From: Chondrilla cf. caribensis
Taxonomy: Eukaryota; Porifera; Demospongiae; Chondrillida; Chondrillidae
Direction: 5' to 3'
Assembly: GCA_964020155.1 (NCBI GenBank)
Contig: OZ026552.1
Location: 1,092,501-1,156,500, forward strand
Length of the DNA stretch: 64,000 bases
Each line of letters begins with the position of its first letter. The stretch's first letter is position 1. The position numbers and the translations under genes were made by a program. A model generated the notes under the pieces. That model ran no database searches and had not been told where the DNA came from. It saw only the letters and a list, made by a program, of their open reading frames with translations. Below are positions 49,340 to 63,582 of the stretch, piece after piece.

Positions 49340-49575
49340 AACTAGCCGAATTAACTGCCTCACGTGTGTATTCGCCCTTAAACATGTCATAAAAATGGTG
49401 CCTTTCAAGTACGGCGGATAGTACAGTTTCGTTCAAATTCTGGAAGAAAGGCCTAAAACAAAACACCAACCCCCTTAGGACACTCCACGGGTGCCACTGA
49501 GGAGGATTGAAGGGTTTGATGTCGATCACATGCGAACTGAAGGAGGAGTTCGCGAACAAACAAACAGAAAATCCT
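49340..49575. mobile_element. Interspersed element, copy inverted relative to 59773
   Basis: About 230 bp ending GGAGTTCGCGAACAAACAAAC. It is the reverse complement of 59810-60018. The minus-strand frame through it (with HPWSVLRGLVFCF) is not maintained in the other copy. Confidence 0.75.
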
Positions 49576-50536
49576 TGCATTATAGTAGGATACACAAGAC
49601 CGTACATACACAAACACACACAAACATACACATGTACATTGTTAACACAAACACACACAAACATACACATGTACATTGTGCACATGTGCAATAGCTCCCA
49701 TGTAGGAGAGCCTATTCAACCTGGGAGGTAGCACACCCAGTAGGCTATCATATAAGGTACCACATGTACACTACACACTCATACGCTAATGCTAACATAT
49801 GCACATGTACATATGTACATATGCAAACAAACATAATATTCATGTTTGAGATAAGAACGGTGATTTTCAACACTGGTGTTTAATTACTCAACAAAGTGAT
49901 TTGAGGCCAACTTGTTTGTTCATGTCAGTGGCCCTTTAACTGGGACAAAGGAAACTTCCATCTGAGACACGGGACACAGCATATTGTTCCAGGACTGTCC
50001 CAGGCAATTCGGGACAGTTGGCACATATGCTCTATATATACCACATATACTGGGAGTGTACACAGAGTATCTACGTTATACGGTACATGTACAACGTATA
50101 CTTGACATGCACACTCACTGTGCTCGAGGTGAACATGTGGTGATTAACAGAAGAAAACCTGTCAAAGAGGATCGTGTGCAGTACAGCTACCGAGCATAGG
50201 TTTCTCCTACAATGTTCACTTCAGATCAGATGTGATGTTGTCTTGCTATGATGTGCTGGTTGAATACAACAAGTGCTTCCTGTCTCCATACATACAGGAA
50301 CTTGACGACCTTGTTGTTTCTGAGAAATGTACAATTCTTGAATTTGAATCAGGAGCGTGACCAGTAGGAAGCTTCCACCAGTGCAACAAGTCCTACACAC
50401 AATTAATAAGTACAATGACACTCACTTGATGTGCCACAATTGGCTTGGGAAATTGAAGTCAACTATCAATTTTGTCATACAACATCCAATTTGACCTCTC
50501 TACTCTGTATACTTGATGCTACAATGTGTACATGTT

Positions 50537-50607
<71 letters not shown>

Positions 50608-52602
50608 ATGTGTGTGTGCGTGGCGTGCATACATGCTAATGAACCTGTGGTAGGAGTTTGGTGTAGATAAAGTAGTTTTGCATATTTAGGGGTGAAAATA
50701 ATAATAGTAACTGTACATATACATGAAATATATAAATATATGATACTATACATACAGCCTCCAATGATTTCCTGGATTTTAAAGGGGAGTTTTCTTTCTA
50801 ACAGAAATGACATCTGTACAGGGAGTTCACATGTACAGTAGATCCCATGAGGACACATACACACTGGATTCATATCACATCATCACACCAAACTCACCTC
50901 TTGGGTCAAATGAGACATCTCATAGATGTTGACATAGCATGGTCTGGACACAGTCAGTACTACTGGTCAGTTGACTGGGACACTTTCCATCAAAACTACT
51001 CCACAACTGTGTTATTGTTGAGTTCACCAATTCAACGTTGTTCACGTTCCACAATTATCTTTGTTTGGTTGCATGATAGGTGAGGAGTCGAGTAAGAAGA
51101 GTAGATTAACGCTTGAATGCGACTACGAATAAATTAGTAGAGCTGCCATGCCATGCACGGTTAGCCAGTAGCTAAGCTGGATGTGAACCGCGTGTTCGGG
51201 GAAAATCCTGCGAAACGTATAAAATTTAACACAAATTTCTGCTAAACTCTTCTCTTCATGCCATTCTCTCCCGATACGGTGTCCCCTGTCCACGAAGGAC
51301 GTCTCCCGTGTTCTGTGGTATATAGTCGTCGGTCATTTTGGCCAAAACAGGAAACCCTTTAATTTGGGACAGGAGGCGTAACCAGTGGAAAAGTAACGAT
51401 GCTTGCAATAGCTAATCTGCTCTATAGAGCTCATCGTCAGCTAGTGTCCGGGTTTGATGGACGAGTTTCTTCCGATCTTGTTTAGTGCATTTCATTGAAA
51501 AGATCCCGTCCAATCCTTGTAAACGCACATATCTTCACATTCAGTGCAAGTAGAGTGTACCTCGTGTACACTAGCTATAGCTATCATTGTAGCTGTCTCT
51601 GTTCCCATGGTAACTCGTCTATTGTGTGTTCCTCGTGAGGTCTACTATGCAGTTATAGTGACATTGATTGGTGCATTCAAATCTGTACCTGCTGTGTGAC
51701 AGTGTACACTGTATGTACATGCATGCAGTGTGTACATGTTTATGTACATGTCCTAGCACCTGCTTATTCCATGTCTCTTGTTTTCAAGCTCCTCTTCATT
51801 CTGTCCATGAAGGACGTCTCCTGTGTTCTGTGGTAGTCGTCGGTCATTTTGGCCAAAATAGGAATCCCTTTAATTTGGGACAGGAGGAGTAACCAGTGAA
51901 AAAGTAACAATACATGCAATAGTTAATCTGCGTTATAGAGCTCATCGTCTGTGTTCGGGTTCCATGGACGAATTGCTTACTGGTCTGGTTTAGTGAGTTT
52001 CAGAATTTTATGTTCAAAGATCCCCTCCAATCCTCGCAAACGCCCACATCTTCACATTCATTGCAAGTAGAGTGTAGCTAGCTAGCTACCTCATGTACAA
52101 TAGATTGTGGCTGTCTCCGTTCCCATGGTAACTCATCTATTGTATGTTCCACGTGAGGTCTACTATGCAGTTCTAGTGACATTGATTGGTGCATTCAAAT
52201 CTGTACCTGCTGTGTGACAGTGTGCACTGTAGCTATGTACATGCATGCAGTGTGTACATGTTCAGGTCCTCTTCATTCTATTGTCAGATCAGTACAGATA
52301 TCCGGACCATACCTAATTGTCCATTATCTGATCTGTTATTTCCCCACCAATGTTTGCTGATCTTGTAGTTTCTTGTAGTTTGGGGTTCCTATGAACACAG
52401 CACCCCCTACCTACAGGGTTGCTGTGTATGTACTGTAGTGTACGTACTGTACTGTATGGTATGTATACATATGTACATTGCATGCACGTATGCATATCAT
52501 GGTCTATTCTGTGTGCATACCGTTTAGTGCATGTGCATTGTATGTATGTGTGTACTGTGGTCAACTGTGCACACACTGTACAATGCTTTTATGTATCCCC
52601 AG
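49576..52602. other. Spacer of unit 2
   Basis: Homologous in part to 60000-62230. (GT)n lies at 50541-50621. The block with TTCTGTGGTAGTCGTCGGTC occurs twice here (about 51310 and 51825) but once in each other unit, a local tandem duplication of about 500 bp. No gene recognised. Confidence 0.5.
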
Positions 52603-52688
52603 TGCCTATCTGCCCCTCAGAATGGACCTGCCTCAGTACACACTAGCTCCTCTAAGGGTGAGGAATCTCAACATCAACTCATTGTAAG
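52603..52688 (+). other. Exon-like conserved block
   Basis: 86 bp between an acceptor-like ATCCCCAG and a donor-like AAG|GTGAGA, repeated at 62238-62323 with both sites and length kept. One frame reads SAPQNGPASVHTSSSKGEES. It may be an exon of the CEP57-like copies that is absent from the full gene, or an exon of something else. Confidence 0.4.
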
Positions 52689-53380
52689 GTGAGAGGAAGG
52701 GTCAGCCAGTGGCTGTAAGCAGTGTACATACACAATGTTGACACATGCAGTGTTGTCTCTTTTCTGGATGTGAACCATTTGTTGTATAAAGTACATCAGA
52801 ATTGTGTTTACAAGGTGTATATGGAGACTGGGTAGCCCATGGTGACCAGTGACAAAACATAAATTAACCTGTCCAGTCACCAAGATATCTATAGTACCTC
52901 CATATTGGAATCTGCATGCAAAAGTAAATGCATTATCTTATGAACAATGGGGATCATTTGTGACTGGCAACAAATATATCTTTTTGGTCACCACGATGTC
53001 CATATCACCTTCAGGAGGGTGTACATCCATCAATTTTGTGCTATGGTGCAATACATTGACACCAGATTGGCTGTGGTGAAATGGAATTTGACATTTTGGC
53101 TGGTGGTCACAAGGCCTATTCACACCATCTCACTGTTGTCCATACTGATCCTATGTACATGCATATGTGCTTACATATGTACGTATGACATTGTATATTT
53201 GCAATAGCTTCCAATGCATATGTGAATGTAAAGTACATATAAATGTATGCATGTATATACTCTGTATTTGTTTATGTTGTTATACACACACATATAATAT
53301 ATATACCATATGTATGTATGTGCATTATTAATCCATGTACATATGTACGTCTGTTATTCCTCCTCATGTGGTGTATGCAG

Positions 53381-54792
53381 ATGATGAGTGATGCTGATGA
53401 ACTGTTCATGAGGTCCAGTGATAACCAGAGACCCAGGTCTAAACCAGTCCATAAGAGGAACAAGGTGCATAGTTTTATACGTATACATACTTTCTACATT
53501 TTTTTACATTTTCCTTGAACCGGTTATGGTGGACTATCGAGGTGACATGCACTCCACATGCATGCAGTATGTTCATGTACTCAACTAATACGTATGTACA
53601 TACGTATGTGCTAACATTAATGTACAGTACAATTACATATATTATGTACTCACATCTGTTGCAGTCCTGTGGTGTTCCTAGTGCATCTGGCAAGGCTAAA
53701 CCTGGAGTGCACTATAGGCTGAATGCAAGGGACATCCCCTTCATCTTGGGAACTGTGAATTATTTATCTCCATCTCTATCGCCCTCGGCCAATCTATTCC
53801 TAACACTTAGTACATCCGCACAGTGCATACCGAAAGCGGGGTATAACTACTTCATGTACATAAGCATCAATGTACACGCTTCTCATATTAGTTGTGCTGA
53901 TGTTCTTGTGCTTGTACACAGTATTTGTACATACATACATACACTAAACACAGTCATGCCTACATGTACATACGTATGTTAGTAGGCATCTTGTTACACA
54001 TGTACATATGTATGGAGTGTATACCTCTCAAAATTGTATTCCTGTGTGTTTACTTGTCTATTTTCTCCACTTGTCCCCAGTCCACCACCAACTCCCACTC
54101 GGTGGTAGCCAACATGCAGAAGGCTGTCTCCTTGATGAAGGTCCACAGTCATGCATTGTGTGGGGCTATAGCCTCCTCTGCTCTCCAGAGAGAAGCTGCT
54201 CAGAAATCAAAAGACACTAGAACATTTAATCCTTCTGGTTCGCTGGAAGAACTCCAGCGTATGCTGGGTGACCTTGAGAGGGAATTTGCTGAGTTAGCAT
54301 GGTGAGTATGAGTGGATTAATGGTGATGTAGTGGTGTATGGTGTTATCAGGGGGTGAGAACATACGTACCAACACACTTATGTGTACGTACAGTTTGATG
54401 GTGATGGGAAGTTCCCTTTCTTTTTGTGCAGTGAACATCAGAGAATAGTGAGTGAGTTGTACCGTCATCGGCAGTCACCGAGGACAGTGAACAGTGAGGA
54501 ACTGGAGGCTGTAGCAGACAAGATGAGGGGCAAAGAGGACCACATAAGAATTGTGAAGAACCAGATGAACGCTTTGAAGAAGGCAAAGAAGAAAGCAGCA
54601 AAAGGAACAAGACCTGTGAATCTAAGTACTTCTGTCAACAAGAAGGAGATGTTGAAGAACATGGCTTATTACGAACATGTCGATCTTCATTCCCTTGAGA
54701 AGACTCCTCCTCACAAGAGAAACTTGAATTTATTGAGGAACGCTAAAGACCTCCAGTGTACCTTGCAAAAGGATGACTTGTGGTGGGACTAA
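53381..54792 (+). CDS. CEP57-like copy 3: microtubule-binding half only
   Basis: Exons 53381-53464, 53665-53754, 54081-54301 and 54432-54792 (TAA) all retain reading frame, phase and splice signals. The exon 5 donor is weaker (GTGAAT instead of GTGAGT). The copies of exons 1-3 (centrosome-localisation coiled coil) are absent. Exon 4 begins ATG ATG in frame, so a 251-residue protein, MMSDADELFMRSSD..., could be made. It would consist of the CEP57 microtubule-binding domain and the basic tail. Coding sequence is nearly identical to exons 4-7 of the full gene. Whether it has a promoter, or serves as an alternative 3' end spliced from the full gene 26 kb upstream, cannot be told from sequence. 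Confidence 0.6.
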
Positions 54793-55564
<772 letters not shown>

Positions 55565-57895
55565 TCAAAATATAGCTACTTGTTTGTCATTGTACAGTGT
55601 AACAAGAAGATCTCCATTGTGGTCAATTCCTAGACCACGAGGTCTAGAGCCAACTTTAAAACTGTGAATGACCTGTCCTGTTGTATTGAAGATGACAACA
55701 CGATTGTTATTGGTGTCAATAACTAACACATGATCATCAGCAGTGATGAGGATATCAAATGGATAGTTGAGTTGCCCTTTACCAAACTCTCTTTGGAATA
55801 CACCGTCTGGACTAAATACTTGGACACGATGGTTGTCGTCAGTGACGTACATGTCCCCATTAGGTGAGATGGCTACTGCACTAGGCCAAGTGAACTGTCC
55901 AGGACCACTACCTAGTGATCCAATGGTACGTATGAGCTGACCCTCCAGGGTGAAGATGGATATCCTGTGGTTCCCAGTGTCTGCAACATAAACTTGTTTG
56001 TTGTTCACTGTCACTCCCCAGGGATTGGAAAGGTGACCAACACCAAACTGTTTAACAAAGGTTCCATCCGTTCTGAACATTTCAATACGATGGTTACCAC
56101 GATTGCAAACATACACCAGTTCATCAGCATCTACAGCTATACCACGAGGATAACTTAACTGTCCATTTCCGCTACCTTGCTGACCAAATGATCTGATGTG
56201 CTTCCTCTGCTCATCAAACACATGAATCTGATGGGTGCTGTTGTCAGCAATGAATGTGTGGCCATTTGGAGCTACTGCAATACCCCAAGGACCACCTGGC
56301 TGTTGAGGGAAGTTGAGATGTCCCTTCTTTGCTCCGAGTTCTGCTACATTCTTATTGAGCTGTACTGGTTTTTGCTTTGGTAGGAAGTTCACTCCAAACG
56401 GACTACCTCTAACATCACTCCCGTTCACTAGAATGGACAAATCACATTCTCCTGGGTATGAGATAGGGAAGGATAAAGTGTACTGTCCGTTCTCATCATC
56501 CACTACCCTCGCTTTGATGGCCGGACCTGGGATGGGGGAGTTGGGACGAAGGAATGCCTCGATGTCATCACCTCCTCTTGTACATCGGATGTTCTTGTTG
56601 TCGAATGCGTTCAGGGTAAGTGTTATCTGTTCAAATCTGTTTAATCGTACAGTCTCTGGTTTGGGTTCCACTGTACAGTTGACAGGACAGGCTCCGTTGC
56701 CTACAACACCGAATTCTCTGATTGACTTCAAAAGAACATCTTGGTTGGTGGGGTCAAAGGTCACCACCTGAGATATTGTGTGCTCGAACTCTTCCTGACA
56801 CCATTTTGAGGTGAGAACGGATTGTTGTGTTTGGACCAGATCCTTACTAGCTATCACATCATGACTGCTACCACTGGTGAGGAGAAACTGAAGGGAGGAT
56901 TGTGTGCTCGCTGACATCTCCTTTTCTCTCTTAGCGGCTGTGACCTTAGAACTGATGGTACGCTTCTTCTCTTCTGCTGTGGCTATAACCTGTCTACAAA
57001 GTTCCTCCTTCCTCTCATCCACAACCTGATGGATGTTCTGGAAGGCCATGTTGATATCGTGGAGTGCGGCCTCTTTCATCTCGTCCACAGTTCTGATCTG
57101 AGTCTGGAACTCCTTCTCAATCTTCTGGTACTTCCTCTCATAGCAGACGGCAGTCTGATGAACGATCTTCACAGACTGAGTGTGACGATGGGACACGCTA
57201 GCATCAAGAAACACTGGAACGTGTGAGAATTTGTTGTCTACGGTACATGCTTGACACATGAGTACATTACACTGTTCACAGCAATACTCGAGAATCTTCC
57301 CATTGTGTTGGGGACAGGTACTGGGTGCAGTGCTCTTTGGAGAGAGACTCTGGATATCTTGAGGGGTTAGGGATCGCATCTCCTCCAAATTCTTCACAAT
57401 GTGGTCTTCAAATGTATCGACCACGTCATGCCCACCATAGCAACGTTCACACATAAATTTGGCACAGTCTATACAGAACACAGTTGAAGGTGAATCACCA
57501 CTCTTACATCGCTTGTTGCCACAAGGAATGGGGATGTTCTTGGCCACTTTCTGTACAATCTTCAATCCCTCGATATACTGAGCTAGGGGACCGTTTGGTA
57601 CTGGAATACAACGTAGGCTGTCCACTCTACACTCACTCTCCAACATCTTCCTGTTGTTACAGTGAGTGGATGTGTCTCCACATTGGGTGCACTTCAGTCG
57701 TCCATCTTTCACTTCCAAATTGAGAAGACAATCCTTGCACACGGAATGTAGACAGCACAACAGATAAGGATTGTTCAGTTCTCTTTTACAGTGACAACAT
57801 GTCACATCAGGTTCAATGACGACTAGTTCTTTCTCTACCTGGCGTGACAACTTGTCCCGTGAGGACTGATTACTTGGAACTGGACCGTCAGCCAT
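55565..57895 (-). CDS. TRIM-NHL protein, paralogue 3
   Basis: Single coding exon of 776 residues, ATG at 57895, acceptor before 57910. The 5'-UTR exon ends at 58578 (donor GTAAGT). Architecture as in paralogues 1 and 2. RING (CCHCKREL in place of CGHCKREL), B-box 2, coiled coil and filamin are close to paralogue 1. B-box 1 and its flanks are replaced by a different version (IPCGNKRCKSGDSPSTVFC, CERCYGGHDVVD), followed by a different linker (SLTPQDIQSLSPKS). Zinc-binding Cys/His residues are preserved. The promoter has TATGTGA where paralogues 1 and 2 have TCACGTGA. Open frame intact; probably functional, possibly with a different partner or expression. Confidence 0.9.
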   Translation of the reverse strand: MADGPVPSNQSSRDKLSRQVEKELVVIEPDVTCCHCKRELNNPYLLCCLHSVCKDCLLNLEVKDGRLKCTQCGDTSTHCNNRKMLESECRVDSLRCIPVPNGPLAQYIEGLKIVQKVAKNIPIPCGNKRCKSGDSPSTVFCIDCAKFMCERCYGGHDVVDTFEDHIVKNLEEMRSLTPQDIQSLSPKSTAPSTCPQHNGKILEYCCEQCNVLMCQACTVDNKFSHVPVFLDASVSHRHTQSVKIVHQTAVCYERKYQKIEKEFQTQIRTVDEMKEAALHDINMAFQNIHQVVDERKEELCRQVIATAEEKKRTISSKVTAAKREKEMSASTQSSLQFLLTSGSSHDVIASKDLVQTQQSVLTSKWCQEEFEHTISQVVTFDPTNQDVLLKSIREFGVVGNGACPVNCTVEPKPETVRLNRFEQITLTLNAFDNKNIRCTRGGDDIEAFLRPNSPIPGPAIKARVVDDENGQYTLSFPISYPGECDLSILVNGSDVRGSPFGVNFLPKQKPVQLNKNVAELGAKKGHLNFPQQPGGPWGIAVAPNGHTFIADNSTHQIHVFDEQRKHIRSFGQQGSGNGQLSYPRGIAVDADELVYVCNRGNHRIEMFRTDGTFVKQFGVGHLSNPWGVTVNNKQVYVADTGNHRISIFTLEGQLIRTIGSLGSGPGQFTWPSAVAISPNGDMYVTDDNHRVQVFSPDGVFQREFGKGQLNYPFDILITADDHVLVIDTNNNRVVIFNTTGQVIHSFKVGSRPRGLGIDHNGDLLVTLYNDKQVAIF

Positions 57896-59542
57896 TTTTC
57901 TTTCTTTACACTGAAATGTAGAGGAAGACAAATTTTAGATTGGATGTTTCAATTGAGACCAATGATATCAACACAATACCTAGTGCATGCGTCGCCAAGT
58001 GAAGGGACCTGATTGTGCTAGGGCATACACATTGCCAAGGCAAACTTTAAACTTTAACAGAAATACAACATGTTGCATATGAACCCCTGATTGAAGGTTC
58101 AGACTTGCCAACTTGCAACAACACAAACTGCTCATTTCAATATGAAGTGATCGTGGACACCAAAGAGTCCAGTCAACCCCACATTTATCATAAAATACCT
58201 ACTCTCAGTATTATAGTGTACAGCTATACAATCCTCACATTATACATAGGAGTGACATTAACAGGATATTGTATCAAGTGTGTTGACAAGGATACTCGTG
58301 AAGTAGACAAGTTGTACCACAGGTTATGTAGACTAAGTACTATTTAACCTATAGTAACCAAAAATTGTGATTTCCAAGCAATAACGTGTTAAAACAGACA
58401 CTGTCGGGCTAATTGGTAAGGGAGCACATTTCATTAATAATAGTGAACGTAAACACAATCTCAGTCCTATATAATATAGCTACTAAGACCATCGTACGAT
58501 CTCGATTGGACTGAAACGATCTTTCCAAACACGCAACGAACTATAAGCGTACACACACGGTTCGATGATAAACTTACCTTGCAAACGATTGAGAAAATTT
58601 CTCGCGAAATGCGTTACAATGTGAATATGAAATATTAGGGAACAAACGAAAATTCCTCCCAACGAACTCGTGATTATGTGACACAACTCTCTGTCCCGCC
58701 CCCTTATTATACCAACCACTAAATCCCAACTATGAATGTAATTTACATAACGTAATGTAGAGAATCATTAGCGAAGTTCTTCTTTGATATTTCTACTTCA
58801 GGTACATCTGAAGAAAGAAGAGAACGCAGTTTAAAATAATAACCTGAATGAGGCATATATTATGCATATACAAGTGCACACACACCAACACAACCATTTG
58901 TACACGCACACACACACCTTCGGGAAGCACTGTTGTCATATGTATATCCTTCAGTCTTTCACGATCCTCCATCATGTGTAGACAAAGTTAAGTCTAGCAA
59001 ACATGGTAAGAACGATCAAAGGCATTCTTCAAACAACCTGCGACTTATGCAATAACATGACACAACTGTGTGTCCTGCCCTCCACTAAACTACTCTTTAC
59101 AAATAGTGATAATTCCCAAAACTATGAATCCAATTTAAACAATGTACTATGTAGAGAATCAGCAGTAAAGTTCTACTTTGATACTTCTACTTCAACTCCA
59201 TCTAGAGGAAGAAATGAAGGCAGTTTACAACGGCAATTTGAGTAAAGCATTATGTATACATTCCCCACACAAACAAACCCCATGCACCCACAAACATAGA
59301 AATAACAACATATACACACAAACTCACAAATACTCATATGCACACACGTACACACTCACTAATGACCACTAAATACAATTAAATTTACTATCAATCATTA
59401 ACATAATTAACATAATGGAATATACATGGAGAATCAGCAGACTGAGTGAAGTTCTTCCATATCTACTTCAGCTTCAATTGGAAGAAGAGGAGAATGCAGT
59501 GTAAAAGAATAATTTGAGTAAAACATGATATGCGCACCAATT

Positions 59543-59610
<68 letters not shown>

Positions 59611-59772
59611 AACAGTGATAAACTCCCCCTCATCCCACACTCCATGATCAACAGTGAAGTTTTAATGCATCACATGTATTGGTGTAACTCTTACATACAG
59701 TATATATGCATATATATATTTAATATCATTATTCAACACTACATATGTATGTATTAATTACTACATGTGCCC
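57896..59772. other. 5'-UTR exon, promoter and spacer of unit 3
   Basis: Homologous to 34732-37090. It contains the 5'-UTR exon end at 58578, the diverged E-box near 58673 and (CA)n at 59546-59607. No other gene recognised. Confidence 0.5.
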
Positions 59773-60018
59773 ATCTTACTATAATTTACGGGGTCTCTGT
59801 TTGTTTGTTTGTTCGCGAACTCCTCCTTCAGTTCGCATGCAATCGATGTCAAACTCCCCAATCCTTCTCAGCGGCACCCGTGGAGTTTCTTAAGGGGGTT
59901 AGCATATTGTTTTAGGCCTAGAATGTGAAAGAAACCGTACTATCCCTGTACTTGAAAGGCGCCATTTTGATGACATATTTACCGACAAATACGCCCGTAG
60001 GGCGGGTAATTCATATAC
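59773..60018. mobile_element. Interspersed element with empty site in unit 1
   Basis: Unit 1 reads TGTGCCCATTATCGATAAAG at 37085; unit 3 has about 245 bp inserted after TGTGCCCAT and resumes at CATTATTGATAAAG. A CAT target duplication is implied. Ends CTTACTATAATTTAC and, in complement, AGTATATGAATTAC are roughly inverted. Related copy at 49340-49575. Confidence 0.75.
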
Positions 60019-62237
60019 TCATTATTGATAAAGTACAGCTATTGTTTAGCTGATCGTACATCTGTATTTGAATGGACATGAATATAAACACAATCAATGG
60101 ATATTCTTCCACAAACAAGCACTTAAAAACATAATAGGCAATAGTTGATTAATTGAGACTAGTCATATGAATAATATTATTACAATGAGTATGTATGTAC
60201 ATAAATAACAATACTATTAGTATGAGACAAAGTACATACAGTACAATATAATCACAGCATAGTACAAACAGTAGGAGTCTAAGGACAGTAAATATTTACT
60301 TGAACAAACATGTAAACATGCATGTACACACTATCGAATGCTTCCTGATGTAGTTAGTGGCCAGTAGTGAGTGAATGCTGCCTCGGGTACAAGCTCCCAG
60401 ATCAACTACTCTAGTGTGTGCACATGGCACACTGCAGCACACGTACATCACCAACCACACCTCTACACCAGCTGCTAGCTACAGACCTCACTCCTCACTC
60501 ACTAGGATTGATCTACATTTTTCAGATTCACAGATTTTGTTATAGTTTTCCATTAATTTTCTCACCTCCTCCCACTATCCTCCAACATTCCCATCAAATA
60601 TGTACACATGTGGATCCTATAAGCCAAAGGACAATCACACACAATGGATTCATATTCTGGAGGGCTAGTAATAGCATCTTGGCTAAAGTCATCCCCAGTT
60701 GAATAAAATTTCATATCTAAAACTCTCAGCTCACATTATCACACCAAACTCACCTCTTGGGTCAAATGAGACATCTCATAGATGTTGACATAGCATGGTC
60801 TGGACACAGTCAGTACTACTGGTCAGTTGACTGGGACACTATCAAAACTACTTCACAACTGAGTTATTTTGGAGTTCAACAATTCAACATTGTTCACCTT
60901 CCACAAATCTTGTTGTCTGCTCGCATCATAGGTGACGAGTGGAGTATAGATCCATGCTTGTAAGTGACTACGAATAAGATCAGTAGCAATAATAAGTTAG
61001 TATGCTTGCGGATGTGTACCGTTCTGAACCGTCTTCCGGGAAATTCCTATACTAAAAGCACGCACACAGTCTACCACAAATTTCTGCTATATTCTTCTCT
61101 TCATGCCATTCTCTCCCTATACGGTGTCCCCTGACCACGAAGGACGTCTCCCGTGTTCTGTGGTAGTCGTCGGTCATTTTGGACAAAATAGGAAACCCTT
61201 TAATTTGGGACAGGAGGCGTAACCAGTGAAAAAGTAACAAAACACTAGCCAATCTTCTCTCAATCTTCGCGATCGCAATCGATCTAAGCTATAATCTGCT
61301 TTGTAGAGCTGCTCGTCGTCAGTGTTTGTGTTCAATGGACGAGTTGTTTGCAGGTTTTGTTTAGTGAGTTTTGAAATTTCGTTTATATTGTACAGATCCC
61401 TCCAATCCTGACAAACGCACGTAGCTAGCTATCTTTACATTCACTGCAAGTAGAGTGTACCTCATGTACGAACATTTGTGGCTGTCTCCGTTCCCATGGT
61501 AACTCATCTATTGTGTGTTATACGCGAGGTCTACTATGCAGCTATAGTGACATTGATTGGTGCATTCAAATCTGTAGCTACCTGCTGTGTGACAGTGTGC
61601 ACTGTATGTACTTGCATGCAGTGTGTACATGTTTATGTACATGTCCTAGAACCTGCTTATTCTTTTTCTTATTATGTTTGCTAAATTCATGTCTCTTTAT
61701 TTCAAGGTTTTCTTCATTCTATTGTCAGATCAATATAGATATCCAGATCATACCTAATTGCCCATAATCTGATCTGTTATTTCCCCACCAATGTTTGCTG
61801 ATCTTGCAGTTTCCAGCACACAACACACTGTACTGTGTGAATTACTATAGCGTACATTGTATGTGTGTACTGAGCAGTCCTGTAGGCAGGATTCAGAGAA
61901 GGTGGTCCACATTTGATGGGTTGCTGTTAACAGAGTGTAAACCTTCATAAAACCCCACCTCCACCCCTACATGAGGTCACGATGTGTGCTTTGAATTCCA
62001 GAACCTGAGAGTCTTTAGGGGGTTCCTATGAACATAGCACCCCCTACCTACAAGGCTGCTATGTATGCACTGTAGTGTGTGTACTGTCCTGTATGGTACA
62101 TATATGTATGTACATTGCATGTATGCATAGTGTGGTCTATTCTGTGTGCATACAGTATAATACATATTCATTGTATGTATGTGTGTTCTGTGGTCAACTG
62201 TGTGTACACGCTGTACAATATTTGTATGTATCCCCAG
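60019..62237. other. Spacer of unit 3
   Basis: Homologous to 37090-39170 and 50880-52600. The minus-strand frame from 61179 (MTDDYHRTRE... to a stop near 61052) is longest here, about 40 codons past its ATG. No domain is recognised. Confidence 0.45.
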
Positions 62238-62323
62238 TCCCTATCTGCCCCTCAGAATGGACCTGCCTCAGTACACACTAGCTCCTCTAAGGGTGAGGAA
62301 TCTCAACATCAACTCATTGTAAG
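62238..62323 (+). other. Exon-like conserved block, second copy
   Basis: Same 86-bp block as 52603-52688, with acceptor and donor motifs retained. Confidence 0.4.
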
Positions 62324-63004
62324 GTGAGAGGTAGGGTCAGCCAGTGGCTGTAAGCAGTGTGCATACACAATGTGGACACATGCACTGTTGTCACCTTTCT
62401 GGATGTGAACCATATGCTCACATGTTGGTATACCTACATATGTATCATATGGACCCTGGGGAGCTTTTGTGACTGCCCACAAAACACATCCTGTTGGTCA
62501 CCACTAGTTCTGTACTACCTCCAGGAGGGTGTACATGTATTGGTATTTGTGCTATGATGCATTGCATGGACATCAGAGTGACTGTGGTGACCAGCAATAA
62601 AATTTTAAATTTTACCATGTCACCACGAGGCCTATAGCACCAGGAGGTGTGTATGTATCCAAATGTGTGGTTAATTTGGTTATGGACACTGATTAGATCA
62701 TGATGACAAGCAACAAAACATAAAATTACCTGTCCAGTCACCAAGAGGTCTACGTATAGCACCTCTATTGGACTGTACATACATACAATGGTGCATGTAT
62801 TTATATGTGAATGCATACTTCACATACTGAAATTGGTGCTCTAGTCACTGTTGACTGTTTTGATCTCTAGGGACTGAGACAATGCACATCCTCTATCATG
62901 TGAGCACACACATACATATTGTATGTACCTACTTATCTAAGAATAATATTATTATATGCACAGTGTGAGTATGTTTTTTATGTATGTACCTAATATGTAC
63001 AACC
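62324..63004. other. Gene-free stretch
   Basis: Includes several GGTCACCA(C/A)...-type short repeats also seen at 52850-53110. No exon recognised. Confidence 0.4.
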
Positions 63005-63527
63005 TATACCGTAAAAGCGGGTTGTTAAGCGCATATCTTTTGTTAAGCGCCTGTGAATTTGTTGTCGATACATTCAATTGTTAAGCGCATATGGGCGGTG
63101 TGCTACGTGCACTTGAAACAATACGGCAGAAAGCAGCTCCAGCGGGCAGCAACAGCTCGTTATTGAGCTACAAGCCTCGAAAAGGAACAAGAAAGTTATG
63201 GGAGGGAGTAAAAACTGAAGGCGCTCAAGTTTTATCGACACAACGGTCGCAATCTGTACAAAACGTGCAAGCGCTCTTCACGAAGACACGCGGACACAAA
63301 GACGGTCCTGCGTTTATTAAAGACGAGGAGAAAATTCGCCATAGCAGCAAAGGGAGTGAACGTGTATAGTTTGAAAGGAAGGCCATATATCCAGATGTGG
63401 AAAACAAGACATACTCTGCTAAAACTTTCGCATATTGCTAATAGGCGCATATCTTTTATTAAGCGCACATTTTCTTGTTAACCGGAGTCATAAGCGCATG
63501 CGCTAAACAACCCGCTTTTACGGTATA
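63005..63527. mobile_element. 523-bp TIR element with TA-flanked TACCGTA ends
   Basis: Left end TATACCGTAAAAGCGGGTTG and right end the complement (CCCGCTTTTACGGTATA). Inside the ends are further TTAAGCGCAT repeats. The TACCGTA terminus and flanking TA match the 209-bp MITE at 44324, suggesting the same Tc1/mariner-like superfamily. An internal plus-strand frame (63091-63369, 92 codons, basic) is not recognised. Confidence 0.8.
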
Positions 63528-63582
63528 TAACTTATTCAGGTATAGTACAATTTCATATATTATGTACTCACATCTGTTGCAG

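Noticed and set aside
63091..63369. 92-codon basic frame as a host gene
   Set aside because: It lies wholly within a TIR element and shows no recognised domain; kept only as part of the element.
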